Source: Lethocerus indicus
Taxonomy: Eukaryota; Arthropoda; Insecta; Hemiptera; Belostomatidae
NCBI GenBank assembly: GCA_019843655.1
Contig: JACDQD010000007.1
Location: 11,281,600 to 11,345,599 of the forward strand
Direction of reading: 5' to 3'
DNA length: 64,000 bases
Below, in pieces: positions 1 to 12,178 of the stretch. The notes below the pieces were generated by a model. It was not told where the DNA came from and did no database searches. It worked only from the letters and a program-made list of their open reading frames with translations. The position numbers and the translations under genes are program-made. How positions within the stretch are numbered: the stretch's first letter is position 1; each line of letters begins with the position of its first letter.

Positions 1-1985
1 TGAATCATCACTGAAATAATTTCGTAGGATTCCCATTCTCAGAATTTCATACTCGATTAATCAAATTCGTGAGGAACTAATTTCCTATTTTTTACAGGCC
101 ATTTAATACTGCCAAGAGCTTATTCTAGCGCTCGGGAAGCGGTGGGTATAAGTCCATTTCTGTGGCCGGTAACTTCATAGAGATAAAGAAAGTAAGCCAT
201 GTCATTGAACTTAACACAATGCATAGGAAACCCAAGCATGTGCGAATTCGGCTACGGGTTAAATTCAAAATCAATTCCGTCAGATTCAATTTTATAAATT
301 CTATCCGCTTATCCGTCACGCGGATATTCTACGAATAAAGAACTCTACGAATATGTGGCGTTATACCGAATGAAATTCTTATACGATTAACGCTCTCATC
401 CGGCGGGCGGTGGTGGCGGTTAGTCGAAATAATCGTCCACCCACTATTATAAGAGGATTACCACCTCCAAATTCAATCACGGCGTGCCTTTAATCACATT
501 GAACATTCCCAATTGCTCTGGTTGCGCGCTGTCGGCTCAATCCTCCCCGCGGTTTAATTGCTTTAATTAAACAAGATCCGCGGTGAGGGGGCGGGGGCAC
601 GCAGGGCCCGGCCCCAAGCACCGCCGCCCCACCACCACAATAAACCTCCGCTTATCGTTCCAATAAAATGGCACCACCCTCCTTCAATCAACCACCCGCC
701 CACTCCCCCCTGGAGCTGGAGCACCGATCCGAAAAAGTACGGACGCGTTGTCTCCCGATGAGAGCATATCGTAGGTGTACTCCTAGCCATGCTATATATC
801 ATCGATGCAATATAATTTCCGGAAACAAGACTACATGAAAAGTCCCACGAAACCACCTTTTACCTCTGATACCGTTCATAAGTATCATTATTCACTATCA
901 CTGCACTTTTTATTTTACAGAGTCTAGCATAAAATTAGATAGGCGGGAATATTAAATAGATAAAAGGTGTAATTGGGAATAGTTATCGGCGGGACCAAAA
1001 ACAGATCTGTTGTTCGACAATAAACGATTGTTAGTAGGTACAACAAATCTACTTCATGTGCCCGCAGTAACCGACGGAAACGGGTGAGATAATTCGATTA
1101 AGTCGTTTTTCGATTTCTTACCGGCAGCTATCATCTTTTATTAACAGCGTCGCCGCCCCTCCATCACGCCAGGGGGTTCTGAATTACCACCAAGGTAAAT
1201 ACGGGGATTAAACGCGAGGTTGCGCTGCCCTAAAGGCAGAACCGTATTTTTGAGAAAGGCGGACCTGGACCCCTCCCTCCATTGTCAATGGTATTTATTT
1301 TGGTTGTCACGCGACACGCTAACACGACTAAACTCCGGACGAAACTGAGTAAATTTTAATGGCCACCGTTGTTATTTTGCCTGTTTCGTCGGGAAAGCGG
1401 TTGAGGCATTGAATATTCCCGAACGATGCCATTATTTATATTTATGTATCCACTGGATTACTTTTAACATTGTGCTAGATAACATTTCGAAATATTTACG
1501 CTATTGGTGTTATTGGCTGCGAGCAGGTGTTTTATTGTAATGTCCGTGTAGCTGAATATATAAATACGTAGTGGCATATTCAAACAAGCCATAATTATAA
1601 TAGCATCAACAGCGATAATATAAACAGTTTCTTTAAATCTGTACGTAATAATAAAAACAATATATATTATCAATATTTATGAGTTATACGTTATAATTTT
1701 GCTTAAAAACCTGACAATATAACAGCGACCACATGTTTAAAGGGGCCTGGGATCGTTCCCCCGTTTTTGTTTTAGAACTTTAAAAAATAAGGAGAAAATT
1801 TCGCAGAGACGCATATCTTTATTATCGGAGTCGGTAAGGGAAGGAGGAAGCCACACGCCGGATATTCGACGGTTTATCTCGACTTCCGGTTCGACTTGAA
1901 AGTCTTTACGCCCCCGGCCCGGATAAAAATCAGGATTTATCCGCCTTTATACGGGCGGCCACCTTTAAAACTCTCACCAACCTCA

Positions 1986-2061
1986 GGGAGAGAGAGAGAG
2001 GGAGCGTGAGAGTGAATGAGTAAAGGGGAGGGAAAGAGAGAGAGAGAGAGAAAGGGAGGGA
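1986..2061. repeat. GA-rich low-complexity tract
   Basis: Runs of GAGAGA interrupted by GGGA and GTGAGAGTGAATGAG. In insects GA tracts can bind GAGA-type factors, but here it is only seen as simple sequence. Confidence 0.85.
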
Positions 2062-3672
2062 AATTTGCCGCGGGAGGGTTAACGGCAATGTGCGAAGCGG
2101 GGCCCGCTACGAAAACGGGAATTAGGTTTATGCAGGGGGATCCTCAACGCGGTTAGGTTGAACTGAACGAACTTTGACGAGTGATTTTCTAATAAATAAC
2201 ATAATCGTGTTCTCGTTTGTGTTCTGGAATGATGTGAGATCCACTCGTAATCGATTCAAATACGCAAGAGGCCGACTCCGGATACGAAATCACACGGATT
2301 CGTAGATTTTCCATCAACTGTAAATTTTAATTGCACGATATAAAGTAAAAGGAATATAAAGCCTCAAGCCAGAATACTCCACAAGTTAATAAATATTAAA
2401 TATAATTAAAGATGATTAATGGTAATTAAAAATAAAGACCGCCTCTATAAATACAAATGAATACTGGATGTCCAAATAGCATAAGTCCAGGATAAGCAAC
2501 AATTGAGATTGAACATTCACCTGTAACATTCCGTTTTAGATGTTAAAAGCGACTGTAGATTGAAGTTGATATCTCGTTCAAGGGGCAGGAACTATTCAAT
2601 CAATTCCGAATTTCCGAATGAAATATATATAATAAGGTAAAAATAAGGTAAAAATCGACACAATAACAAAAAAGGCAACAATATTAACAAAATACAGACC
2701 GATTCTACCCACAATGGTTCAGTAATCGATACTAACCTCCCACAATTGAAATGAAACCAAATATCAATTACGTAGGATTGACCCTCGATGAGATAATTAA
2801 TTAATTTTACTGCCCAAATTAATAATGCATGGGACCGAACCAAAACTCTGGATCTAAACTAAATACTAGCTTACTGTAAACAAATATCCAACAATAAATG
2901 CCCGTTTTATGTAATTCTATCTACATACAACGTACAAATAAATCGTACCATTGTTCTCTTCTGTACTTATTCCTACTCAAATAAAAAAATTCCTAATTAC
3001 GTCTGATCCTGATCTGTTCTCATAATAAGACTACATAAAAAGATTTTCAAGAAGGATTTAATAATTGACTTTCTGAAAGAGAAGGAGACAGCGAGTGGAG
3101 TCAGGGGATTTATTTTCATCGTTACAAAAATGGGAGCTTTTCATAACATTACATGGTATGAATGATGTTACATTTTGTTTGCGTCCCTCTGTGATGCGGA
3201 ATTGCGCGTTACACAAAAAATGGTTTAAAAATGGATAAAAATAAAACCTCTCCGCCTCGTCCGTGCCATTTGTGCGTCGGGCTCTAAATTGAGCACTTCC
3301 GCTATTCGCCATCAAAGTACATGACGTAATGCAAGGCATCGTGTTTGAACGATGAGGTTCAACAGGTTCCACATCAATCGGCTTGTGTGAACTATTAATT
3401 TTATATTATTATTCCCAATTTCCAATAGTTGTATTATTCCAACGAGTATTTATTATTCGATCGGATTTTTACTGTAAAATTGTAAATTCGTAAAAAGATT
3501 AGCACTGAAAATGAAATAGTAAAATATGAGTTATACGGCTACTTTGGTTTCCACAAAACTGCGCCCTCGTTAATCGTACCAATGAGGAGTTCGATTTCTA
3601 AAATCCTATTCGAATAAATTTAGGCGAATTCAATTCCACGCTCTCTCTCTCACTCTCCCATTGAATAAACCC

Positions 3673-3690
3673 AATAAATAAATAAATAAA
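3673..3690. repeat. (AAAT)n microsatellite
   Basis: Four to five tandem AATA/AAAT units in an AT-rich context. Confidence 0.8.
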
Positions 3691-5062
3691 TGGAAAATTC
3701 TTTGATAGGATCCGCCACCAATGGCAGGTCTCATGAAAGCGAGCGGCAACTCATCAGGAATCAATTAGAATCCCTTAAGCGCCAGCCTTCCAAATTAAAA
3801 GAATATTCGAAAATGTGCCTCGATTCTTATTACGTTATTATTACTTATTTATTTTTGTAGAAACATATTTTGTATCAAAGAACATAAAAATATCTACAAT
3901 TATACAAGAACATATTTAGTCGCCAGTATGCGTCCCATCATTTGGGAGGCCTAAAGGTTTTTGTTATTTCAGAAAGCATTCGGAGATTTAAGTCTAAAGG
4001 ATAATTTCGGTTCGGTTATATGCGCGCGCGAATGCACACGACAGCTGTGTGACGGTGACGGTGATTTTGGAAAAATGTTTCGGAAAAAATGACGCATTAT
4101 CTTCAGTCAACATGACAAAGGGCTCTGTCGTAGACTCCACATGGAGCCGTTGCATTTTTTTCTGTTTTGAGTTCATTAAAATTGGTGGGGGGAGGGAAGT
4201 AACGATTATTCAATTAGGATCTGGACACATGACGAGCCATCCGCCCTTGGGCCGTTCAATCGGGGTAACGAGCAGGCCTAACGGATTCGGATTACAGAAG
4301 GGAAATGTGAACCGGACGTGGCGAGACAAAAACGAAAAATGGAACGATGTTCGGATGATAGATTTTATATCATTTACCGCCGTACCGAACAAATATACCA
4401 GCGTTGATGGACGGACAGATAAACAGAACAATATGCTTTTCAGAGCCCAATAAAATAAGAAATTAGAACGTACATATCCCGCCTCTCGAAACTAGCAGCT
4501 TCGCACAGAACCAATTTATATTCCTACTTAATTTACTTAAGAGTAATACAGTTGTAACATTTAATAACAACAATTTTCTTGTTTTTAACAAAAGATGATT
4601 TCAACTGCACTAATATACGAAAAATGAAAGCCATTATCAAATATTTATTGGGGTATTTATGAATCCGGACATTATTTATTTGTCTCTGCCAATTTCGGTA
4701 AATTTATTATTTCAATCGGATAACTCGTGGGTTCTCCGCAGTGTACTTTTCTAATTGGTCAAAGAGAAAAAAAATTATGTAAAGCGTTCTATATCCGGTA
4801 GACAGTCTCTGTTGTCCGATGTTGTTCAGAACCCAAGTTCTTATTCAATACATTTGTGGCCCATTGACCACAAATCCAACGTTTCCAGGCTTTTCACAAA
4901 CGCTAAACATAAAACCCTATAAACAGTAAAACTGTATCCAGCCCCGTATTAAACCCGAGTCAACATTTAGCGGAAGGCCTTAAATAATTAAATCGAATCA
5001 TTTCACCGCCCGGACGGATATGAAATATGAAAAACGGTTATGAATTCAAATTGTGTACTTAC

Positions 5063-5117
5063 CGTGAGCTGTGCAGAGGGCGGCCACCAGAACGAAGCCC
5101 AGTCCGAGATATCCCAT
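5063..5117 (-). CDS. First coding exon of a secreted or membrane protein (signal peptide), gene unknown
   Basis: On the minus strand an ATG at 5117-5115 opens 18 codons plus one base and runs directly into the donor G|GTAAGTAC at 5062. The peptide is MGYLGLGFVLVAALCTAH, a textbook signal peptide: short polar start, hydrophobic core LGLGFVLVAAL, then a small-residue CTAH that would fit a signal-peptidase site. The exon ends in phase 1, common for signal-peptide exons spliced to extracellular domains. Codons are GC-rich at third positions (CTC, CTG, GTG, GCC, TGC), unlike the AT-rich surroundings, which supports real coding. The next exon should lie at lower coordinates, probably outside the window. 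No family can be named from the signal peptide alone. The sequence GTGCGAG before ATG is acceptable initiation context. The transcription start was not located. Confidence 0.72.
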
Positions 5118-5965
5118 CTCGCACTTTTGAATCGTTTTTACACACAACTGTTACATTTCAAGGCGCACTTATTCATCAGCGGACCTGTTCACAGGACAGA
5201 AAAATATATTATCAATTTTGTTTTTCTACAAACAAAATACAGCTAATGCTTTTACATTAGTTCTTTAATTTAAGCTCTTTTTACATTAGCGTCGGTTTTG
5301 TTGGCTATAAAATTACTTTTCTTCTACTTCTTATTATACTTAATATAAATATATATGTATACATAACGCTCAAATGATGGCATTTATTAAACCGTACGGA
5401 AATATACATATTCAGAATTGTGCAAACCATGTACTGTACATTCATATACCCCAAAGACAATACAATTCCCAAGAGTAATTTAAATCCGCAACATATTATT
5501 GTACGTAATAAAAAAAAATTCGAAAGGAAATTCTTTCCCTTCCATCAAGAACAAATACATATATTTTCGTTTTGCGGTAGAGAAAAAATGAATGTACGGG
5601 GTATCAAAAAATATTCCATCATATTACTTTATATAAGAAACGGCGGGAGAATATTTTGTTGAATTCGTGACGCCTATTAATTTGCGTTTTACCAACATGT
5701 AAAGGCCCGGTTTTTGAGTGGCCCGGAGGATCCCTGCGGTGGAAGATTGGTGGGAGGGGGGGATGTTGTATAAAGGCTATATTCGTGCCTTATACCCAAT
5801 TCAGAAACGGGAGAAGAATAAGGGGCCCCGGGGATAAAGCTGACCGTAAAAGTATCGGGGCGGTGTTGGGCCGACGAATTGTAAATCGGCCGGGGGGGGG
5901 CTCCGCATCGGGCTAATGGACCGAAGACGGCGAGGGGACGAGAATAATGTATAGCACTACTGAAA

Positions 5966-5982
5966 TAATGAATAAATGCAAC
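5966..5982 (+). repeat. 17-bp direct repeat, copy 1 (homeodomain/POU-like)
   Basis: TAATGAATAAATGCAAC, identical to 7176-7192. It contains a TAAT homeodomain core and an ATGCAA POU-like half site. Both copies are followed by a C/T-rich, GC-rich stretch. Confidence 0.6.
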
Positions 5983-7175
5983 GACCGTCCGCCCTCTGGG
6001 CCTCCCGAGAACCCGAAACCTCTCCCGGAGGCCGCGTACTCCAGGAGCCACCCTCCCAACTCCGCCAACACCGAGTAATTACCCTAATTCAATGGGCGCA
6101 AAGTTAATTACAATTCGTTGTTGGCCTTGTTCGAAAATAAGCGGTAAACCTATTTATACCTAGTCTACGACATTTATTTACACTGAGGAAAAGTGTATCA
6201 GCCCCTTCAGGATAAAAACATTAAAATAATTATTTTTAGCTGTGTGAGCTAAAATATAGCGTCTATGAGGCACTATTTCAGCCTCGTTATGCCAGTATAA
6301 TGTTCGAATGATCTAGGTTGGTTTCGTCGATCACCACCCTTGCTTATACCTTACTCATAACCACGGCATAAGACAAGGCTCGAATCGCCGACCCTTAGGA
6401 CGGGTTCCAAGGCGCACGCTCCACGCTCCCTGAGGCCCCTTTAACTGTTTTATTACCACTAGTCTAAAATACAATTAAAGTACACTAGTAACAAATAGCA
6501 ACCAAATAAATTCCTTCCGGTATTAAATTCTAACAAAGGAATTCTTCTTATAGGAAAGGAAGTTTTCTTATAGCATTTATAACCGATTATAGTCATTATC
6601 GCTTAGAATTGTTTAGACCCGGTAAAACTTTCCCTACACTGAAATACTGAAGCCGCCTCCAAACCTCAAGCGCTTGTTTTGAATTACTGAAGTAAAAATC
6701 ATTCGCTCATTTCGTGTAGCTCCAGAAAATAGTGTTACATTAATTGGCTCCGCCTCATATCCGGTTTCTGGCCGTGCCTTCAATTCCCGGAAGTAATAAT
6801 TCCATCAAGTGACACCGAGTAGCTCCCGTCTCTATATTAGGTTTACCAAAACAAAGGCTAATTTCCCTAATAGGGTTGATACGAAACAATTTATATATGT
6901 TGTTATGATATAATTAAAGTTTTAGAAAATCATAAAAAAGATAGAAGTTGAGTTTAAACATTCTCAATGACCGTTTCTACGTCCTAGATGATTTCTTATT
7001 GATTTTATGGATTGGATGTGAGGAAGAAAGAGCTCCCAAACTGGCAATGTATCGGTGCGATAACATTTATTCTAGTGGCTTGCGTCGATGGCGGGGAAGT
7101 AGGCCATTAAATATTTTGGGAGTGGACTTGCGAAGTGCCGAAACGAGTGTGTGTGTGTTTAAGGCGAAGGGCTCG

Positions 7176-7192
7176 TAATGAATAAATGCAAC
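7176..7192 (+). repeat. 17-bp direct repeat, copy 2 (homeodomain/POU-like)
   Basis: Exact copy of 5966-5982, same orientation, about 1.2 kb away and about 2.1 kb upstream of the signal-peptide exon. Confidence 0.6.
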
Positions 7193-9671
7193 ACTTCTCC
7201 TCTCGGCTCTGCGCTGGCCCCCCCTAATGAGCCCTCCTCCACCGCCATCGTCATTTTCCGCACTCCAATTCAACGTTTTTAATGTCCCCGACAGGAATTT
7301 CTGCTTCTTTTTTTCGGCCGGAATTATTTTTTTTTTCTCTGTGCGCCTCCTACCTCTTTTAATTTCGTAATCCCCGGGCCCGGACCTGCTTTTCAGGGAA
7401 CTACCGCCGAATATATTGCGCCCGGGGATTTGGCCCGCCCTTTATGAAATACGACGGTTTGGCCACTGCCTCCACTCGGCTCCATTAGGACCGCTTTCAT
7501 AGCCGGTGAAACACTACCGTGGAAGGCCCCCCAGTGTTCAAACGCGGTTTCATACCGTTCGAGTGAACGTTATGTAACAGTTCCGAAAATTTATTATTGT
7601 ATAAAGGACGCTATGTTCATAATTCTCACGGTCGTAAACTTCTTGAGAATGCACCAAAAAAACCGCTCATTATAAATGGATTAATCATTTTACTGGGGTT
7701 GGGGGAGGGGCAAAATCGAAACGAGCTTACGTTAATAATTATGACAATATCAAAATGTCCCACATCATAAGTAGAAGAGATCGCTATGGGGTAAATAAAG
7801 ATCAAGTTCAACACTAAGGAAGATTCGTGTATTTTGTTTTCATGGCGCCCACGATTAAACAGTCAAACATCGTGTTAATAAAACAGAATTCGGTTTTATA
7901 GGTCCACTCTCTTAAGTCTTCGGCTCCTCCTCACGTTTGTAAATTGTAAGAGGACGGCGTATTATCTAAAAAGTTCGTATTTTCAATTAATTCCCTTAGT
8001 TTAAGAGCCCAGCCGTGAACTCGCTGTCCGATTCGCGACAAAAGCTTCGGCTTCGATCGGCTTAAACGGCCTTGGGTAAAATGTAAGTTCACCGAGGCAG
8101 GGTTGTAACACGGAACAGGCGAAGGCGGAGGGGCTAATGCGAATGGGACGGCGTTCCCATCAGCTTTAAACAGCCCGAGGTGGGGGCGGGTGGGTAACAG
8201 ACCGAGCGCTAGCGCTTCCTTCGGGTGTTTAGTGCAACTATCACAACAGAGAGCCTGACAACACAGGGTCGGCTAAATCATGCATGCGTTTCAAGACCCG
8301 ACATGCAGTTGAAGACGCATCGTTAAATTGTTTGATTGTCAGCTGTTAACACGTAGCATGCAACATTATTACTATGACAATACGCAAGATAAGGATTAGT
8401 CAGGTTCCTCATGTTTAACTCCATATAATGAATTATAACAGCCACGAATTGATATATTCGCCACTAATACTAAAATCCAATGATCTCTCAACTTTTGCCC
8501 AATTAAAAACAAATCCTATTCCCCGAAAGGCATATTCACTGTCGACACCATTTTAAATAAAACGGCCACATTTAATGTTGCATAATTATAAGACCATTCT
8601 GGGACAAGCACCAGAGAAGTTGTATGCATAATTTTAATAAAAGACAGATTGCCTAATGAACTATGTATTGAACAAATATCGTATGAAAATCATCTGTCCG
8701 AAAGGCTGTTTTAATAAATATCTGAAAACAAAATTATTCCAGCGCATTCGCTCGATTCGAGACTGCACTCTTCCGTTTGACAAATAAAGTATTACTTGCG
8801 GCGTATCTAAATTAATGCAGTGGCACGGAACAAAAACCGGGAACGAATCAATTTTTTTCAGGCTCCATTTAACGAAGCAACCCGTGTCGGAAACAGGGAA
8901 GGGTTCTAGACGAAAAAAAGCAATTTAAAAATATACAGCACAGAACGACGCGGTTAAAGTGTAGTTTTCTATGAGGGAATAAGTAATTCTACTGTACAGA
9001 GAATAAGTAATTATTCCGATTCATTTCCCGGCTCAGTCACGGGGGGGGGGCGAAAAAATTGGTTTAACAAGTTTAAAACTGCGGAACCAGTTGTTTTCAG
9101 CCCTAATGTATCTTTCAATGTCGGTAATGGCCGTTAACTCGGTGCCCCCATTGACTGGGACGGGGCCGTTAAAACGGCGCTCGGTTTTACGACGGTTAAA
9201 CGGTTGGACGCGGAATGGCGATGAGTGTCCAGTCCGGGTCCCCGCTTCCAGGAATTAGGAGCACGGACCGGACGAGAGGCGCCTCCTGAATTAGCGCCAG
9301 CGCCAGACGGAATATCCAGCAAAAAAGAAGTCTAAATAAAACATAGCGACGTTATGGCTGGAACAAACCGATAAGGAATTAAGGTATGTTGTCGGGTGGA
9401 AAGCTTATGAATCTCTCTTCAAGAAAGAACGAATCGATAAAATACTATTATATCTGCGACAAATAACAAGTAATGCCGGCCATAAAATGACAAATTCGGA
9501 TAATTAACCTGACTATTTAGAAGGAGTAACGCCGAAAGACAAAAGGAACCCTACTCAGGTAGAGTACAGGGTACATTCTTGGAAATTTGTCTTTTAACTG
9601 GTTTTAACCCTAAGGCGATGTTGAAACAGAAAATATGTGTGTTACATTTTACTCGCTGTTTGTATTATTTG

Positions 9672-9954
9672 CTATAGTTGATTTTTAAAACTTGCTGCGG
9701 ATACTCTGGAATGTACAATGACATGAAGTCGGAATTAAAAAGAAAAATAGGAAAAAACCGACGCCGTGACCCTCTTCGAATACCATGCTGAAATTAAAAA
9801 AATGAAAGGTTAGTGGCTCTGCCAATAAACCTCACAAGGCGGCGATGTTCTCCTGACCCGAATCCGCAGATTAAAAATCACACATTAAACTTTTTTTGTC
9901 CTAATATGAAAATATATTTATTACTCGCGCAGGCAGAACTGTAAATGACAAAAT
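9672..9954 (+). repeat. Left arm of the long inverted repeat
   Basis: Begins around CTATAGTTGATTTTTAAAAC and ends at TGACAAAAT. Matches the right arm as reverse complement, with three single-base indels and about 15 substitutions. Confidence 0.9.
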
Positions 9955-10670
9955 CATCGTTACAGCAAATAATTAAATACTCGATTCAATTAAGTCTTAA
10001 TTTTCTCTATTTTAATGTTGGTCTTATTAAATCCATGATGGTCCAATTCTTAAAGACGAAATTATTTTATATAACATTGATAGATTGTCTCATTCCGCAA
10101 ACTAGTCCGAGAATCAAAACTGTACGAGCGCAACGAATGATTCATATTGTAAATAAATATTAACACTCAAGAACACCACTACAGCAACAATGCAGACGGG
10201 ATACCCCACCGACTCGAGTACTTCATTTATACTTGATGGGACGCTATTAAAAATGGTGTAAACCGATACATTTAGCTTTTTTTAGTGAACCACCGATGAC
10301 GTATCTTAAATTAATGGGTTAATTGGGGGTTTTGTTTTTCGGGTTAAACTTTGAAGGTTTCAGGGGAAGAAAAACCGCCGGCAAATTGCATTCGTGACAA
10401 TTTATTTCGGGTCGAATATATCCCTTAACCGAGTTTCCACGGAACGAACGCCCCTTTCCCCGGTCCGGTAATGCGAATTTGGCAATCTGGGCCCGACTAT
10501 CTCGGACGATTAAAGCCGGATAAAGAAGACGCCACTTTCCGTTTCGGGGCGGCGATGGGGGGAAGGGGAGGGGCACACGGAAACCAGACCCAGGCACGAA
10601 ATACCAAAACCGCCGGCACTTACAAAACCGGCACATCGCTAACACACCGAAACTCTTATTTATATATTTA

Positions 10671-11141
10671 ATTCTTCCGGATAAGGTAAAATACCTGGGC
10701 CTCTATATAGACAAAAGACTGACATGGAATCCACACATAAAACTAAAAACACTGGAAGTTAACAGACGATACAAGTTACTATATAGATTACTAGACAATA
10801 GATCAAAATTAAGCTTAAACAACAAATTATCATTGTACAACACTGTACTTAAACCGATCTGGACATACGGACTCGAACTGTGGGTTCGGCCAAACCGACA
10901 AATATCCACACCTTCAATCAAAATATTAAGGAAAATAACCGATGCACCCTATTATGTCTCCAACCTTACCCTACACACAGATCTTAAAGTCCCGTTTGTC
11001 CGTGACCTCGCCATACAACGATACAGTAATTTCCACTCACGACTCCACCATCACCCTAATCCACTAGTCCAAACCCACTCCCGACATCCCAAATGTTCCT
11101 TACAGACGTCTGAAAAGGAAGTGGCCACGCGACCTAAATGA
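10671..11141 (+). pseudogene. Reverse transcriptase C-terminal remnant, Jockey clade
   Basis: An uninterrupted frame gives residues characteristic of the Jockey RT C-terminus: VKYLGLYIDKRLTW, then LLDNRSKLSLNNKLSLYNT, then VLKPIWTYGLELW, and near the end ITDAPYYVSNLTLHTDLKVP. The catalytic palm (the FADD-type box), fingers and endonuclease are absent, so it cannot be active. About ten residues between ELW and ILRK look shortened compared with intact Jockey proteins. The frame ends with TGA at 11139-11141 with no internal stop, which suggests a fairly young insertion. Family membership is recalled from Jockey-type proteins and was not searched. Confidence 0.85.
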
Positions 11142-11204
11142 TTAAATAAAATATTAATAAATAAATAAATAATAAAAAATAAATAAATAATAATAATAAA
11201 AAAA
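10671..11204 (+). mobile_element. 5'-truncated Jockey-clade non-LTR retrotransposon (3' end with A-rich tail)
   Basis: Only the last part of the element remains: the C-terminal end of the reverse transcriptase ORF (10671-11141), then an A-rich 3' tail of AAATA units (11142-11204). Abrupt 5' truncation and an A-rich tail are typical of LINE insertion. A possible GAAACT duplication flanks it (10649-10654 and 11210-11215) but is short. It lies inside the inverted-repeat segment 9672-11740. Confidence 0.85.
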
Positions 11205-11394
11205 GGGGGGAAACTAGTGGGTTTCTCCTCTAATTGTAGACTATTGTAGCTAGTGATTTCATCAATGTTGCTTATTGTATAATTTTACAGTTGTAACAAT
11301 AAAAGAGACAAAAAAAATTCTTCCGGAAGGTAACGAGGCCAAATTCTCTTTAATTCACCATTTGCAATTGAAGTTTATATTCGATTCGGGGCCG

Positions 11395-11411
11395 CCAGGA
11401 TTCGTACCCGG
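11395..11411 (-). other. tRNA T-arm-like hairpin (possible SINE or tRNA relic)
   Basis: On the minus strand, stem CCGGG, loop TACGAAT, stem CCTGG reproduce a tRNA T-arm with one loop change (A for T55). No A box or anticodon arm is visible at proper spacing, so this is not a functional tRNA gene. Confidence 0.25.
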
Positions 11412-11456
11412 GCGCCAATCAACCCGGGTTCTCATTTACAGTTTTTCGTCAAACAA

Positions 11457-11740
11457 ATTTTGTCATTTACAGTTCCGCCAGCGCGAGTAATAAATATGTT
11501 TTGATATTAGGACAAAAAAAGGTTCAATGTGTGATTTTTAATCTGCCGATTCGGGTCAGGAGAACATCGTCGCCTTGTGAGGTTTATTGGCAGAGCCACT
11601 AACCTTTCATTTTTTTAAATTTCAGTATGGAATACGAAGAGGGTCACGGCGTCGGTTTTTCCCATTTTTCTTTTTAATTCCGACTTTATGTAATTGTACA
11701 TTCCAGAGTATCCGCAGCAAGTTTTAAAAATCAAACTATG
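11457..11740 (-). repeat. Right arm of the long inverted repeat
   Basis: Reverse-complement partner of 9672-9954. It starts at ATTTTGTCATTTACAGTTC and ends near AAATCAAACTATG. A short direct copy of CATTTACAGTT lies just outside its inner edge, near 11433. Confidence 0.9.
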
Positions 11741-12158
11741 TCGAGCCGCTACTAACGCCAAATTTCAGTTTAAATATTTCTCTAAATTTAGGTAGCTCTA
11801 CAATTTTTTTTACAACAGTAGCTACACAATTTCCGTTTATAATTTATCTGAAACAAGTGTATCATCAAAATGAACAGATAATGAAAAAAAACAGATAATT
11901 ATATACATCATTAGATAAATAATAAGAATTGAATATTCCAGCAGTCCTGTCTATAGAATGTTTTCAATCTCTTTCAAAATCATGGCCAAATTTATAATAA
12001 AATTCTTGCCACCTTCTGTTCTTCTTTATTTATACTAATAAATAATGTTCAATATTTGTAATATTACCGACTGTTTATGTGAGGAGTATTTTTCCTTTTT
12101 TTAGCATCGGCAAATATGCCGTTCGCTCGAATGCGATAGCCGCCCAATAAAGCGGCTG

Positions 12159-12178
12159 AAACAAACAATCGTTTGTTT
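12159..12178. repeat. Perfect 8-bp inverted repeat
   Basis: AAACAAAC, loop AATC, GTTTGTTT. Flanking ATAGC (12136-12140) and GCTAT (about 12190-12194) could extend it as an imperfect outer stem. No known small RNA was recognised in it. Confidence 0.5.

Larger units (their letters stand above)
1..5062 (-). other. Probable intron/downstream part of the signal-peptide gene; no exon recognised
   Basis: This stretch follows the splice donor at 5062-5061 on the minus strand, so it should be intron 1 of that gene, possibly with later exons that I could not recognise. I read both strands for exons with splice sites and found none with a known domain. It contains a GA-rich tract (1986-2061), a short AAAT tract (3673-3690) and otherwise mixed AT-rich sequence. 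The longest open frame (4049-4453, plus) uses no AUG-linked domain or known motif and is treated as chance. Confidence 0.45.
5118..9671. other. 5' flank of the signal-peptide gene; GC-rich patches, no gene seen
   Basis: Contains GC-rich patches at about 5700-6060 and 7060-7260, each with the same 17-bp element (5966-5982, 7176-7192), a G-rich block near 8170-8195 and a 10-base G run near 9041-9050. Open frames here (for example 5689-6051 minus) are proline/arginine-rich by composition and show no domain. It is likely to include the promoter and upstream control sequence of the minus-strand gene, but no TATA box or initiator could be assigned. Confidence 0.5.
9672..11740. mobile_element. Segment bounded by ~280-bp inverted repeats (fold-back or non-autonomous element, or two opposed copies of one repeat)
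   Basis: The sequence at 9672-9954 is the reverse complement of 11457-11740 with roughly 18 differences over about 280 bp by eye. Similarity stops abruptly at both ends of both arms. The 1.5 kb between the arms holds a truncated Jockey LINE and unrecognised sequence. No transposase was found, so it is either a non-autonomous/fold-back element or the same dispersed repeat inserted twice in opposite orientation. Clear target-site duplications were not identified. A transcript through it would form a long hairpin. Confidence 0.7.

Noticed and set aside
4049..4453. 134-codon plus-strand open frame
   Set aside because: No recognisable domain, no splice or promoter context, overlapping open frames on both strands; length is within chance for this amount of sequence.
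11395..11411. LTR-retrotransposon primer-binding site or intact tRNA
   Set aside because: Only a T-arm-like hairpin is present; no LTR ends, no TG...CA repeats and no second tRNA box.
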